Below, piece after piece: positions 53,440-61,362 of a stretch of DNA of 64,000 nt. Source of the DNA: CAMLIZ01 sp966212505 (GTDB taxonomy: Bacteria; Pseudomonadota; Gammaproteobacteria; Burkholderiales; Burkholderiaceae_C). Position numbers and translations under genes: made by a program. The notes below the pieces were generated by a model that worked only from the letters and a program-made list of their open reading frames with translations, ran no database searches and was not told where the DNA came from. Within the stretch, counting starts at the first letter, position 1. Each line of letters opens with the position of its first letter. The stretch covers positions 1 to 64,000 of the forward strand of contig CBIHRS010000001.1 of assembly GCA_966212505.1 (NCBI GenBank). The letters run 5' to 3'.

Positions 53440-54342
53440 ATGCGGGTTTCGGTTGCGCTGTGCACCTACAACGGTGAAGCTCACCTGCGCGAGCAGCTGG
53501 AATCACTGCTGGCACAAGACCACCTGGACATCGAACTGGTGGCGGCCGACGATGCCTCCACCGACGGCACCTGGCAAATCCTCGAAGCCTATGCACCGCG
53601 CTTTGCCGCGGCACGCCTGATCCGCAACTCGCGCAACCTCGGCCTGAGGGCGAACTTCGAGCAGGCCTTTCGCGCCTGCAGCGGAGAGTGGATCGCTCCG
53701 TGCGACCAGGATGATGTCTGGCTCCCGCAGAAGCTGAACCGGCTGCTGGCCGAGGCCGAGGCCGGCCCGGTGCTCATCTATTGCGATTCGGCGCTGATCG
53801 ACGCACACGGACGTCCATCGGGCGGCAAGGTCTCCGACCGCTATCACATGGCCAGCGGCACGGATCCGCTGGCCTTCGCGCTGATGAACTGCGTTTCCGG
53901 CCACGCGTCGATCTTCCGCCGCTCGCTGCTGGAGCGCGCGCTGCCGATTCCCGAGGGCGCCAACTACGACTGGTGGCTCGCCTTCGTGGCCGCGCAGAGC
54001 GGCGGCATCGCCTATGTCGACGAGCCCCTGGTGCGATTCCGCCAGCACGAGGCCAACGCCTCGGGCTTTGCCGGTCAGCTCAAACGCGGCGCCCCACGCT
54101 CCGCCTCGGAACGGAACTCGCTCGAGGCTCGCAACCTCGCATCGCTGGCCGCCTTCAGCGGCCCTGGCCAGGCCTTCTTCCGCCGGCTGGCGTCCCTGTG
54201 GGCGCTACGCGTGCAGCACCGATTCACGCCGCGGCTCGCATGGCTGCTGGTCCGGCACCGCCACAGCGTGTTCGCGATGAAGCGCTCTTCCCCTGCAGCG
54301 AAGTGGCGGCATGCGCTGAAGTACCTGTGGAGCCCCCGCTAG
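53440..54342 (+). CDS. GT2-family glycosyltransferase (rhamnosyltransferase-like)
   Basis: 300-residue GT-A enzyme, typical of dTDP-rhamnosyltransferases: SVALCTYNGEAHLREQLESL, VAADDASTDGTW, and the DQDD metal motif (89-92) in IAPCDQDDVWLP; later YDWWLAFVAAQSGGIAYVDEPLVRFRQH. It lies 7 bp after the GT8-like gene, completing an apparent three-gene operon with the methyltransferase. It ends with a 4-bp convergent overlap with rng. Confidence 0.87.
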   Translation: MRVSVALCTYNGEAHLREQLESLLAQDHLDIELVAADDASTDGTWQILEAYAPRFAAARLIRNSRNLGLRANFEQAFRACSGEWIAPCDQDDVWLPQKLNRLLAEAEAGPVLIYCDSALIDAHGRPSGGKVSDRYHMASGTDPLAFALMNCVSGHASIFRRSLLERALPIPEGANYDWWLAFVAAQSGGIAYVDEPLVRFRQHEANASGFAGQLKRGAPRSASERNSLEARNLASLAAFSGPGQAFFRRLASLWALRVQHRFTPRLAWLLVRHRHSVFAMKRSSPAAKWRHALKYLWSPR

Positions 54343-55817
54343 AGCAACACGATGTCGTACTGCTCCGGCGTCATCTGGTTCTCGGCCGACAGCGAGATCG
54401 GCTTGCCGATGAAATCCGACAGGCCGGCCAGGTGCTGGCTCTCTTCGTCGAGCAGCATCTCCACCACCGCCGGCGAGGCGATCACGCGGAATTCCTTGGG
54501 GTCGAACTGCCGCGCCTCGCGCAGGATCTCGCGCAGGATGTCGTAGCAGACGCTGCGCGCCGTCTTGACCTGGCCGCGCCCTTCGCACACCGGGCAGGGC
54601 TCGCAGAGCATGTGGGCCAGCGACTCGCGGGTGCGCTTGCGTGTCATCTCCACCAGGCCCAGCTGCGTGAAGCCGCTGACGGTGATCTTGGTCCGGTCGC
54701 GCGCGAGCTGTTTGCGGAACTCGGCCAGCACGGCACTCTGGTGCTCGTCGCGCGTCATGTCGATGAAGTCGACGATGATGATGCCGCCCAGGTTGCGCAG
54801 CCGCAGCTGGCGCGCGATGGCGCCGGCGGCCTCGAGGTTGGTCTTGAAGATGGTGTCGTCGAAGTTGCGCGCGCCGACATAGCCGCCGGTGTTGACGTCG
54901 ATCGTCGTCAGCGCCTCGGTCTGGTCGATGATCAGGTAGCCGCCCGACTTGAGGTCGACGCGCCGCGCCAGCGCCTTCGCGATTTCGGCATCGATGTTGA
55001 AGAGGTCGAAGATCGGCCGCTCGCCGCGGTAGTGCTCCAGCTTGCTCACCGCGGTGGGCGTGTAGGCCTGGCCGAAGCCCAGCAGGTGCTCGTGCTGCAG
55101 CTTGGAGTCGATGCGGATCGACTGCGTGTCGTCGTTGGTCAGGTCGCGCAGCACGCGCTCGGCCAGGCTCAGGTCCTGGTGCAGCAGCGTGCCGGGCGGC
55201 ACCGTGAAGCTGCGCTCGCGGATCGCCGTCCAGGTCTTGCGCAGGTAGGCGATGTCGTCGGCCAGCTCCTGGTCGCTCGCCTCCTCGGCATTAGTGCGCA
55301 GGATGAAACCGCCACCTCCACCACCCTCTTCCGGCTTGCCCACCAGCGCCTGCATGCGCTGGCGCAGCTGCTCGCGCAATTCGTGCGAGCCGATCTTCTG
55401 CGAGATGCCGATGTGGTTGTCCTGCGGCAGGTAGACCAGCATGCGGCCGGCGATGCTGATCTGCGAGGAGAGCCGCGCGCCCTTGGTGCCGATCGGGTCC
55501 TTGATCACCTGCACCGTCAGCGTCTGACCTTCGAACACCAGCTTCTCGATCGGCGTGGGCGGCGCGGACGATTCGCCGCGTGCGCCGCTGCCGGTGAGGT
55601 GCAGGTCGGCCACGTGCAGGAAGGCCGCGCGTTCGAGGCCGATGTCGATGAAGGCCGACTGCATGCCGGGCAGCACGCGCGCCACCTTGCCAAGGTAGAT
55701 GTTGCCGACCAGCCCGCGCTCGAGGCTGCGCTCGAAGTGCAGTTCCTGCACCGCACCATTTTCGACAATGGCCACCCGCGTTTCCTGCGGGGTCCAGTTG
55801 ATCAGGATATCTTGCAT
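54339..55817 (-). CDS. rng: Ribonuclease G
   Basis: 492-residue endoribonuclease G/CafA acting in 16S rRNA 5' maturation and mRNA decay. The N-terminal S1 domain (GLVGNIYLGKVARVLPGMQSAFIDIG) is followed by the catalytic core with aspartates in TTIDVNTGGY and IIVDFIDMTRDEHQ, and the zinc-link CEPCPVCEGRG. Length fits RNase G rather than RNase E (no C-terminal scaffold). The ATG at 55817 gives the conserved MQDILINWTPQETR N-terminus. It is 48 bp downstream of maf. Confidence 0.95.
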   Translation of the reverse strand: MQDILINWTPQETRVAIVENGAVQELHFERSLERGLVGNIYLGKVARVLPGMQSAFIDIGLERAAFLHVADLHLTGSGARGESSAPPTPIEKLVFEGQTLTVQVIKDPIGTKGARLSSQISIAGRMLVYLPQDNHIGISQKIGSHELREQLRQRMQALVGKPEEGGGGGGFILRTNAEEASDQELADDIAYLRKTWTAIRERSFTVPPGTLLHQDLSLAERVLRDLTNDDTQSIRIDSKLQHEHLLGFGQAYTPTAVSKLEHYRGERPIFDLFNIDAEIAKALARRVDLKSGGYLIIDQTEALTTIDVNTGGYVGARNFDDTIFKTNLEAAGAIARQLRLRNLGGIIIVDFIDMTRDEHQSAVLAEFRKQLARDRTKITVSGFTQLGLVEMTRKRTRESLAHMLCEPCPVCEGRGQVKTARSVCYDILREILREARQFDPKEFRVIASPAVVEMLLDEESQHLAGLSDFIGKPISLSAENQMTPEQYDIVLL

Positions 55818-55865
55818 GAAACCATGGTAGCCGCTGGCGTCCGGCGGCCGGCTTGCGCCCAACCC

Positions 55866-56444
55866 TTAAAGCTGGAGCAACTGTGCCGTTTCGTACAGCG
55901 GCAAGCCCATGATCCCCGAGTAGCTGCCGTCGATGCGGCTGATCCACGCAGCCGCGGCGCTCTGGATGGCATAGGAACCGGCCTTGCCGCGCGGCTCGCC
56001 GCTGGCGACGTAAGCGCCGATCTCCTGGCGCGTGAGCGCGCGGAAATGCACCTTGGAGACGTTGAGCAGCATCGCATCGCGGCGGCCGCGGCGCACCGCC
56101 ACCGCGGTGAGCACGCGATGCGTGCGGCCCGACAGCAGCGCCAGCGTGCGCGCCGCATCGTCGTCATCGGCCGGTTTGCCGAGGATGGTGCGGCCGATGG
56201 CCACGGTGGTGTCGGCGCACAGGATGGGCGCCGCCGGCAGGCCGCGGCGCTTGCAGCGCTGCACAGCGGCCTTGAGCTTGGCCAGCGTCACGCGCTGCAC
56301 GTAGTCGGCCGGCAGCTCGCCGGGCAACACGGCTTCGAGCGCCTCGGCGTCTTCATCGTCGCCCGGCAGCAGCAGTTCATGCTCGACGCCGATCTGGTGC
56401 AGCAGCTGCCTGCGACGCGGGCTCTGAGAAGCGAGGTAGATCAT
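55866..56444 (-). CDS. maf: Maf-family nucleoside triphosphate pyrophosphatase
   Basis: 192-residue house-cleaning enzyme that hydrolyses dTTP/UTP or modified nucleotides. Motifs: MIYLASQSPRRRQLLHQIGV, ADTTVAIGRTILGKPAD, and SGRTHRVLTAVAV. GSYAIQSAAAAWISRIDGSYSGIMGLP matches the YhdE-type C-terminus. It is separated from rlmH by a 73-bp gap holding a palindromic repeat. Confidence 0.93.
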   Translation of the reverse strand: MIYLASQSPRRRQLLHQIGVEHELLLPGDDEDAEALEAVLPGELPADYVQRVTLAKLKAAVQRCKRRGLPAAPILCADTTVAIGRTILGKPADDDDAARTLALLSGRTHRVLTAVAVRRGRRDAMLLNVSKVHFRALTRQEIGAYVASGEPRGKAGSYAIQSAAAAWISRIDGSYSGIMGLPLYETAQLLQL

Positions 56445-56450
56445 GTTGTA

Positions 56451-56517
56451 GCGCCCCCTTGGCGCTGCGCGCCGTCCCCCCGAGGGGGAGCTTCGCGCTT
56501 GGGGCGGCCCGGCGCGC
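56451..56517. repeat. REP-like intergenic palindromic element
   Basis: Between rlmH and maf lies a GC-only stretch with several nested inverted repeats, including GTCCCCCCGAGGGGGAGC and, further on, GCGCTTGGGGCGGCCCGGCGCG. Such dyad-rich segments resemble dispersed intergenic repeats of Burkholderiales that occur near gene ends and can act as transcript-stabilising hairpins. I see only one copy in this window. There is no T-run, so it is not a simple terminator. Confidence 0.55.
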
Positions 56518-56985
56518 TCATTCTCGATGGTAGGGATGCCCCGCCATCACCGACCACGCGCGGTACAGCGCCTCGGCCAGCAGCACGCGGACGAAGGCAT
56601 GGGGCAGGGTCAGGTCCGACAGGCGCAGGCTTTCGTCGGCCGTCTGCTTCAGCGCGGGATCGAGCCCGTCGGGTCCGCCGATCAGCAGCACCGCATCGCG
56701 GCCCTCGCCCATCCAGCGCTGCAGGCGGTCGGCCAGTTGCACCGAGGTGACGCGGTCGCCGCGCTCGTCGAGCACGATGCGGCGCGCGCCCTTGGGAATG
56801 GCCGCCTCGAGCCGCTGGGCCTCGGCCGCCATCAGCGCCGCGGCACTCTTCGTGCTGCGCGGCTCGGCCTTCACCGCCTTCAGCTCCAGCCGGCACTCGG
56901 GCGGAAAGCGCTTGGCGAAGTCCTCATAGGCCGTCTCGGCCCAGGCCGGCTGGCGCTGGCCCACGGCGACGATCAGCAGGCGCAC
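56518..56985 (-). CDS. rlmH: 23S rRNA pseudouridine-1915 N3-methyltransferase
   Basis: 155-residue SPOUT methyltransferase acting on the assembled 70S ribosome at m3-pseudouridine 1915. Motifs: MRLLIVAVGQ, DERGDRVTSVQLAD, LLIGGPDGLDPAL, and the C-terminal knot LPHAFVRVLLAEALYRAWSVMAGHPYHRE. It is 16 bp downstream of rsfS, the classic rsfS-rlmH neighbourhood. Confidence 0.96.
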   Translation of the reverse strand: MRLLIVAVGQRQPAWAETAYEDFAKRFPPECRLELKAVKAEPRSTKSAAALMAAEAQRLEAAIPKGARRIVLDERGDRVTSVQLADRLQRWMGEGRDAVLLIGGPDGLDPALKQTADESLRLSDLTLPHAFVRVLLAEALYRAWSVMAGHPYHRE

Positions 56986-57001
56986 GGTGGCGGACGCTAG
57001 T

Positions 57002-57703
57002 TCAGCGGGCCGACGTCTTCTTGGCCGGAGCCTTCTTCGCCGCCGTCTTGGCCGGGGCCTTGCGGGCCGGCGTTTTGGCAGCGGCGCTCTTCACGCCGAC
57101 CGTGCGGGTGACCGCCGACTTCTTGGCGGCCGTCTTCTTCGCCGGCGCCTTGGCAGGCGCCGCAGCCTTCTTCGCGGGGGCCTTCTTGGCGGGCGCCTTG
57201 GCCGGTGCCGTCTTGGCCGCGGCGGTCTTCGTGGCGACCTTGCCGGCGGCCGTCTTTGCGGTGGCGCTCTTCTTGGCCGCCACCTTCTTCGCGGCCGGTG
57301 CCGGCTCCTCGTCGTCCTCATCGTCGGACGAAGACGCCTTGACCAGGCCCTTGGCCTCGCCGTCGAGCTTGAGCTTCACCGGCTTGCCACCCCAGATCTC
57401 CTCGAGGTGGTAGTACTCGCGGATGGCCGGCTGCATGATGTGCGCCACCGCGGCGCCGCAGTCGACGATGATCCACTCGCCGTTGTCTTCCCCTTCGGTG
57501 CGCATCACCTGCATGCCGCGTTTCTTCACCGAATCGCGCACGCTGGAGGCCAGGGCCTTGGTTTGACGGTTGGAGGTGCCCGAGGCGATGATCACGCGCT
57601 CGAAGAGCGGCGAGAGGTGCTCGGTGTTGAAGACCACGATGTTCTGGGCCTTCACGTCTTCCAGGCCATCGACGATGGCGCGTTGCAGTTTGCGGATGTC
57701 CAT
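57002..57703 (-). CDS. rsfS: Ribosomal silencing factor RsfS with histone-H1-like C-terminal tail
   Basis: 233 residues against the usual ~105-140. Residues 1-117 are a normal RsfS domain (MDIRKLQRAIVDGLEDVKAQN, NRQTKALASSVRDSV, WIIVDCGAAVAHIM, REYYHLEEIWGGKPV) that binds L14 and blocks subunit joining. An acidic linker (SSSDDEDDEE, ~124-133) leads into a ~100-residue tail of Lys/Ala/Pro repeats such as KAPAKKAPAKK, resembling bacterial histone-H1-like proteins. The tail reads through in frame without stops, so it is probably real. It starts one base after the nadD stop. Confidence 0.93.
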   Translation of the reverse strand: MDIRKLQRAIVDGLEDVKAQNIVVFNTEHLSPLFERVIIASGTSNRQTKALASSVRDSVKKRGMQVMRTEGEDNGEWIIVDCGAAVAHIMQPAIREYYHLEEIWGGKPVKLKLDGEAKGLVKASSSDDEDDEEPAPAAKKVAAKKSATAKTAAGKVATKTAAAKTAPAKAPAKKAPAKKAAAPAKAPAKKTAAKKSAVTRTVGVKSAAAKTPARKAPAKTAAKKAPAKKTSAR

Positions 57704-58309
57704 TCAGCTCCGATAGAGGTGTGTTCGTTCAATATAGCTCGCGACCGCGGGAGGCACCATCTCGGCGATTCCCTCGTTCCGGGCGATCCGGGCTCGCACG
57801 TCGCTTGCCGACAACGCCATCGGCGGCAGCGGCAGCGTTGCCAGCCGGTGGGGCGTTGCCGCCAGCTCGGCGCCGGGCTTCGGGGCTTCGCCTGCCCGGC
57901 CGGCCACCGCCAGCGTGACCCGGCCGATCAGCTCGCTCCAGGCATGCCAGGTGTGCAGGCCGGCGTACTGGTCCTGCCCGATCACCAGGAACCACTCGGC
58001 GCCCTGCCCGTCGGGCCGAGCCTGCAGCTCGCGCACGGTGTCGATGGTGTAGCTCGGGCCTTCGCGCCGCAGCTCGCAATCCTCGATGCGCAGGCGCGGT
58101 TCGCCGCTGAGCGCCAGCTCGAGCATCGCCACGCGATCCTCGGCCGGGGCCATGCGGCGCGATTTCTGCGGCTGCTGGCGCACCGGCACCAGCCGCAATT
58201 CGTCGAGGCCCAGGTGATCGCGCGCCAGCCTCGCCAGCGCCAGGTGCGCGTTGTGCACCGGATCGAAACTGCCGCCGTACAAGCCGATGCGGCGCGAAAC
58301 AGCGTTCAC
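57704..58309 (-). CDS. nadD: Nicotinate-nucleotide adenylyltransferase
   Basis: 201-residue enzyme making nicotinic acid adenine dinucleotide from NaMN and ATP. GLYGGSFDPVHNAHL (~9-23) is the nucleotidyltransferase GxFDPxHxxH motif, and LSASDVRARIARN corresponds to the ISSTxIR-type block. The start is a GTG at 58309 overlapping the hemF stop (GTGA), which places MNAVSRRIGLYGG at the N-terminus. It abuts rsfS, with translational coupling likely. Confidence 0.95.
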   Translation of the reverse strand: MNAVSRRIGLYGGSFDPVHNAHLALARLARDHLGLDELRLVPVRQQPQKSRRMAPAEDRVAMLELALSGEPRLRIEDCELRREGPSYTIDTVRELQARPDGQGAEWFLVIGQDQYAGLHTWHAWSELIGRVTLAVAGRAGEAPKPGAELAATPHRLATLPLPPMALSASDVRARIARNEGIAEMVPPAVASYIERTHLYRS

Positions 58310-59223
58310 TCGTCGGCCCAGTCGCGCGGGCGCAGGAAGTCGGTGTAGAGCCGCGCCTCGGGCGTGCCGGGCTCGGGCTGCCAGCTGTAGCGCCACTTCA
58401 CGATCGGCGGCATCGACATCAGGATCGACTCGGTGCGCCCGCCCGACTGCAGGCCGAACAGCGTGCCGCGGTCGAACACCAGGTTGAACTCCACGTAGCG
58501 GCCGCGCCGGTAGGCCTGGAAATCGCGCTCGCGCTCGCCATAGTCCATCGCGCGGCGGCGCTGCACGATCGGCAGGTAGGCCGCCAGGAAGGCATCGCCC
58601 ACCGCACGCGTCATCGCGAAGTTGCCTTCGAAGCCAAGCGCCGAGAAATCATCAAAGAACACGCCGCCGACGCCGCGCGGCTCGTTGCGGTGCTTCAGGA
58701 AGAAATACTCGTCGCACCACTGCTTGAAGCGCGGATAGAGCTCCGCACCGAAAGGCTGCAGCGCCTCGCGGCACACACGGTGGAAATGCCGCGCGTCTTC
58801 CTCGAAGCCGTAGTACGGCGTCAGGTCCATGCCGCCGCCGAACCACACCACCGGCTCGCGGCCGTCGGGTTTGGCCGCGAACATGCGCACGTTCATGTGC
58901 GCCGTCGGCACGTAGGGGTTGCGCGGGTGCATCACCAGCGAGACGCCCATGGCCTCGAAGGGCGCGCCGGCCAGCTCGGGCCGGTGCGCGGTGGCCGAGG
59001 GCGGCATCGCCGCGCCGATCACGTGCGAGAAGTTGCAGCCGCCGCGCTCGAGGACGTTGCCCTCCTCGACGAGGCGCGACAGGCCGTCGCCTTGCAACCT
59101 GCCACCGGGCTCGCGGGTCCAGCCGTCGCGCAGGAACGGTAAGCCATCTTCGGCTTCGAAGGCCGAGACGATGCGCTGCTGGAGGTCGAGCAGATAGGCA
59201 CGGACGACCGCGGTGTCGACCAT
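58306..59223 (-). CDS. hemF: Oxygen-dependent coproporphyrinogen III oxidase
   Basis: 305-residue aerobic haem-pathway enzyme converting coproporphyrinogen III to protoporphyrinogen IX. Typical blocks: ERGGCNFSHVIG, NPYVPTAHMNVRMF, WFGGGMDLTPYYGFEEDARHFH, and RRGRYVEFNLVFDRGTLFGLQSGGR. It lies 2 bp after purD and overlaps nadD by 4 bp. Requirement for oxygen is consistent with an aerobic or facultative lifestyle. Confidence 0.97.
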   Translation of the reverse strand: MVDTAVVRAYLLDLQQRIVSAFEAEDGLPFLRDGWTREPGGRLQGDGLSRLVEEGNVLERGGCNFSHVIGAAMPPSATAHRPELAGAPFEAMGVSLVMHPRNPYVPTAHMNVRMFAAKPDGREPVVWFGGGMDLTPYYGFEEDARHFHRVCREALQPFGAELYPRFKQWCDEYFFLKHRNEPRGVGGVFFDDFSALGFEGNFAMTRAVGDAFLAAYLPIVQRRRAMDYGERERDFQAYRRGRYVEFNLVFDRGTLFGLQSGGRTESILMSMPPIVKWRYSWQPEPGTPEARLYTDFLRPRDWADE

Positions 59224-59225
59224 GC

Positions 59226-60521
59226 TCAGCGCTTCACCGCGCGGTGGCCGATGTCCTTGCGGAACTGCTCGCCATCGAAGTGCACGTTGGCCAGCACTTC
59301 GTAGGCCCGCTGCTGCGCCTGCTTGGCCGATTCTCCGAGCGCGGTGACGCAGAGCACGCGGCCGCCGGAGGTGACGATGCTGCCGTTCGGGCCCACGGCC
59401 GTGCCGGCGTGGAAGACCATCGCATCCGCCTCATCGTCGGACGCGCCGTCGGGCAGCCCGGTGATCACGTCGCCTTTGCGCGGCGACATCGGGTAGCCGT
59501 GCGCCGCCATCACCACGCCGAGCGCGAAGCGGCGGTCCCACTGCAGCTCGACCTGGTCGAGCATGCCATCGGTGGCATGCATCAGAACGTCCACGAGATC
59601 GGTCTTCAGCCGCATCATGATCGGCTGCGTCTCGGGGTCGCCCATGCGGGCGTTGAACTCGATGGTCTTGGGCTGGCCCTGCGCATCGATCATCAGGCCG
59701 GCGTAGAGGAAGCCGGTGAACGGGATGCCGTCCTTGGCCATGCCGGCGATCGTGGGCAGGATGATCTCGTGCATCACGCGGGCATGCACGTTGGGCGTGA
59801 CCACCGGCGCCGGCGAATAGGCGCCCATGCCGCCGGTGTTGGGGCCCTGGTCGCCGTCGAGCAGGCGCTTGTGGTCCTGGCTGGTGGCCAGCGGCAGCAC
59901 GTTCTTGCCGTCGCTCAGCACGATGAAGCTGGCCTCTTCGCCCTCGAGGAATTCCTCGATCACCACGCGCGCGCCGCTGGCGTTGTGCTGCACACCGAGC
60001 TTGTTGTCGAGCAGGATGAAGTCGATCGCCTCGTGCGCCTCCTGCAGCGTCATCGCGACGATCACGCCCTTGCCGGCCGCCAGGCCATCGGCCTTGATGA
60101 CGATCGGCGCGCCATGCTTGTCGACGTGGGCATGCGCCTCGGCGGCATCGGTGAAGGTGGCATACAGCGCGGTGGGGATGCCGTGCCGCTGCATGAAGTC
60201 CTTGGCGAAGGCCTTGGAGCTCTCGAGCTGGGCCGCGGCCTTGGTGGGGCCGAACACCCGCAGGCCGCGGGCGCGGAATTCATCGACCACGCCGGCCGCC
60301 AGCGGCTGCTCGGGGCCGACCACCGTGAGCGCGATCTTCTCGGCCTGGGCGAAATCGGCCAGCGCCTTGACGTCGGTGATCTCCACGTTCTGCAGCCGCG
60401 GGTCGGCCGCAGTGCCGCCGTTGCCCGGGGCCACGTAGGTGCGCTGCACCTTGGGCGATTGCGCCAGCTTCCACGCCAGCGCGTGCTCGCGGCCGCCGCC
60501 GCCAATCACCAGAATTTTCAT
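59226..60521 (-). CDS. purD: Phosphoribosylamine-glycine ligase
   Basis: 431-residue ATP-grasp enzyme of purine biosynthesis that couples glycine to phosphoribosylamine. It starts MKILVIGGGGREHALAWKLAQSP, followed by the ATP-grasp core (IVIKADGLAAGKGVIVA, EASFIVLSDG) and GGMGAYSPAPVV; FNARMGDPETQ near 290 completes the metal site. It overlaps yebC by 4 bp. Confidence 0.97.
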   Translation of the reverse strand: MKILVIGGGGREHALAWKLAQSPKVQRTYVAPGNGGTAADPRLQNVEITDVKALADFAQAEKIALTVVGPEQPLAAGVVDEFRARGLRVFGPTKAAAQLESSKAFAKDFMQRHGIPTALYATFTDAAEAHAHVDKHGAPIVIKADGLAAGKGVIVAMTLQEAHEAIDFILLDNKLGVQHNASGARVVIEEFLEGEEASFIVLSDGKNVLPLATSQDHKRLLDGDQGPNTGGMGAYSPAPVVTPNVHARVMHEIILPTIAGMAKDGIPFTGFLYAGLMIDAQGQPKTIEFNARMGDPETQPIMMRLKTDLVDVLMHATDGMLDQVELQWDRRFALGVVMAAHGYPMSPRKGDVITGLPDGASDDEADAMVFHAGTAVGPNGSIVTSGGRVLCVTALGESAKQAQQRAYEVLANVHFDGEQFRKDIGHRAVKR

Positions 60522-61243
60522 ACGTCGATTTCGGCGTTGTGATAGACCTCTTGCACGTCGTCGAGGTCTTCGATCACGTCAAGCAGCTTCTGCATGCGCT
60601 GGGCGTCTTCGCCGCTGAGCGCGATGGTGTTCTCGGCGCGCATCGTCACTTCGGCCATGTCGGGCTTCAGGCCGGCCTTCTCGAGCGCCTCTTTCACGGT
60701 CTCGAATTCCGACGGGGCGCACAGCACCTCGATCGCGCCGTCGTCGTCGGTGACGACATCGTCGGCGCCGGCTTCGAGCGCCACTTCCATCACCTTGTCT
60801 TCGCTCGTGCCGGGGGCGAACACGAACTGGCCCACGTGCTTGAACTGGAAGGACACCGAGCCTTCGGTGCCGAGGTTGCCGCCGTATTTGCTGAAGGCGT
60901 GGCGCACTTCGGCCACGGTGCGCACGCGGTTGTCGGTCATGCAGTCGACGATGATCGCCGCGCCGCCGATGCCGTAGCCCTCGTAGCGGATTTCCTCGTA
61001 GTTCACGCCTTCGAGGTTGCCGGTGGCCTTGTCGATGTTGCGCTTGACGGTGTCGACCGGCAGGTTGACCGCCTTGGCCTTTTCAATCGCCAGCCGCAGG
61101 CGGGGGTTGGAGCCCGGGTCGCCGCCGCCCAGGCGCGCCGCGACCATGATCTCGCGGATCACGCGGGTCCACGCCTTGCCGCGCTTCTCGTCCTGGCGGC
61201 CCTTGCGATGCTGGATATTGGCCCATTTGGAATGTCCGGCCAT
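60518..61243 (-). CDS. yebC: YebC/PmpR-family protein
   Basis: 241-residue conserved protein beginning MAGHSKWANIQHRKGRQDEKRGK, with RYEGYGIGGAAIIVDCMTDN in the middle. Family members bind DNA as regulators (PmpR) or act on ribosomes stalled at polyproline; which applies here is not decidable. It is the first gene of the apparent yebC-purD-hemF-nadD-rsfS-rlmH transcription unit and is divergent from the HerA-like gene over 119 bp. Confidence 0.96.
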   Translation of the reverse strand: MAGHSKWANIQHRKGRQDEKRGKAWTRVIREIMVAARLGGGDPGSNPRLRLAIEKAKAVNLPVDTVKRNIDKATGNLEGVNYEEIRYEGYGIGGAAIIVDCMTDNRVRTVAEVRHAFSKYGGNLGTEGSVSFQFKHVGQFVFAPGTSEDKVMEVALEAGADDVVTDDDGAIEVLCAPSEFETVKEALEKAGLKPDMAEVTMRAENTIALSGEDAQRMQKLLDVIEDLDDVQEVYHNAEIDV

Positions 61244-61362
61244 GCGCTGTTCTCCTATGGCGGGAAGGGCAGAGTCGTGCCTCCCGCGCTCGTTTCTTTG
61301 GATAGACTGCCCGCGATTTTACTTGCCGCCCTCCGCGGCATCCTTCTCGAGGAGTTCTCCCC

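Noticed and set aside
57070..57310. Repetitive GCC/TTC-rich tract in rsfS considered as a tandem DNA repeat or frameshift artefact
   Set aside because: It stays open in frame with a coherent Lys/Ala/Pro tail and ends at a normal stop, so it is better explained as protein low complexity.
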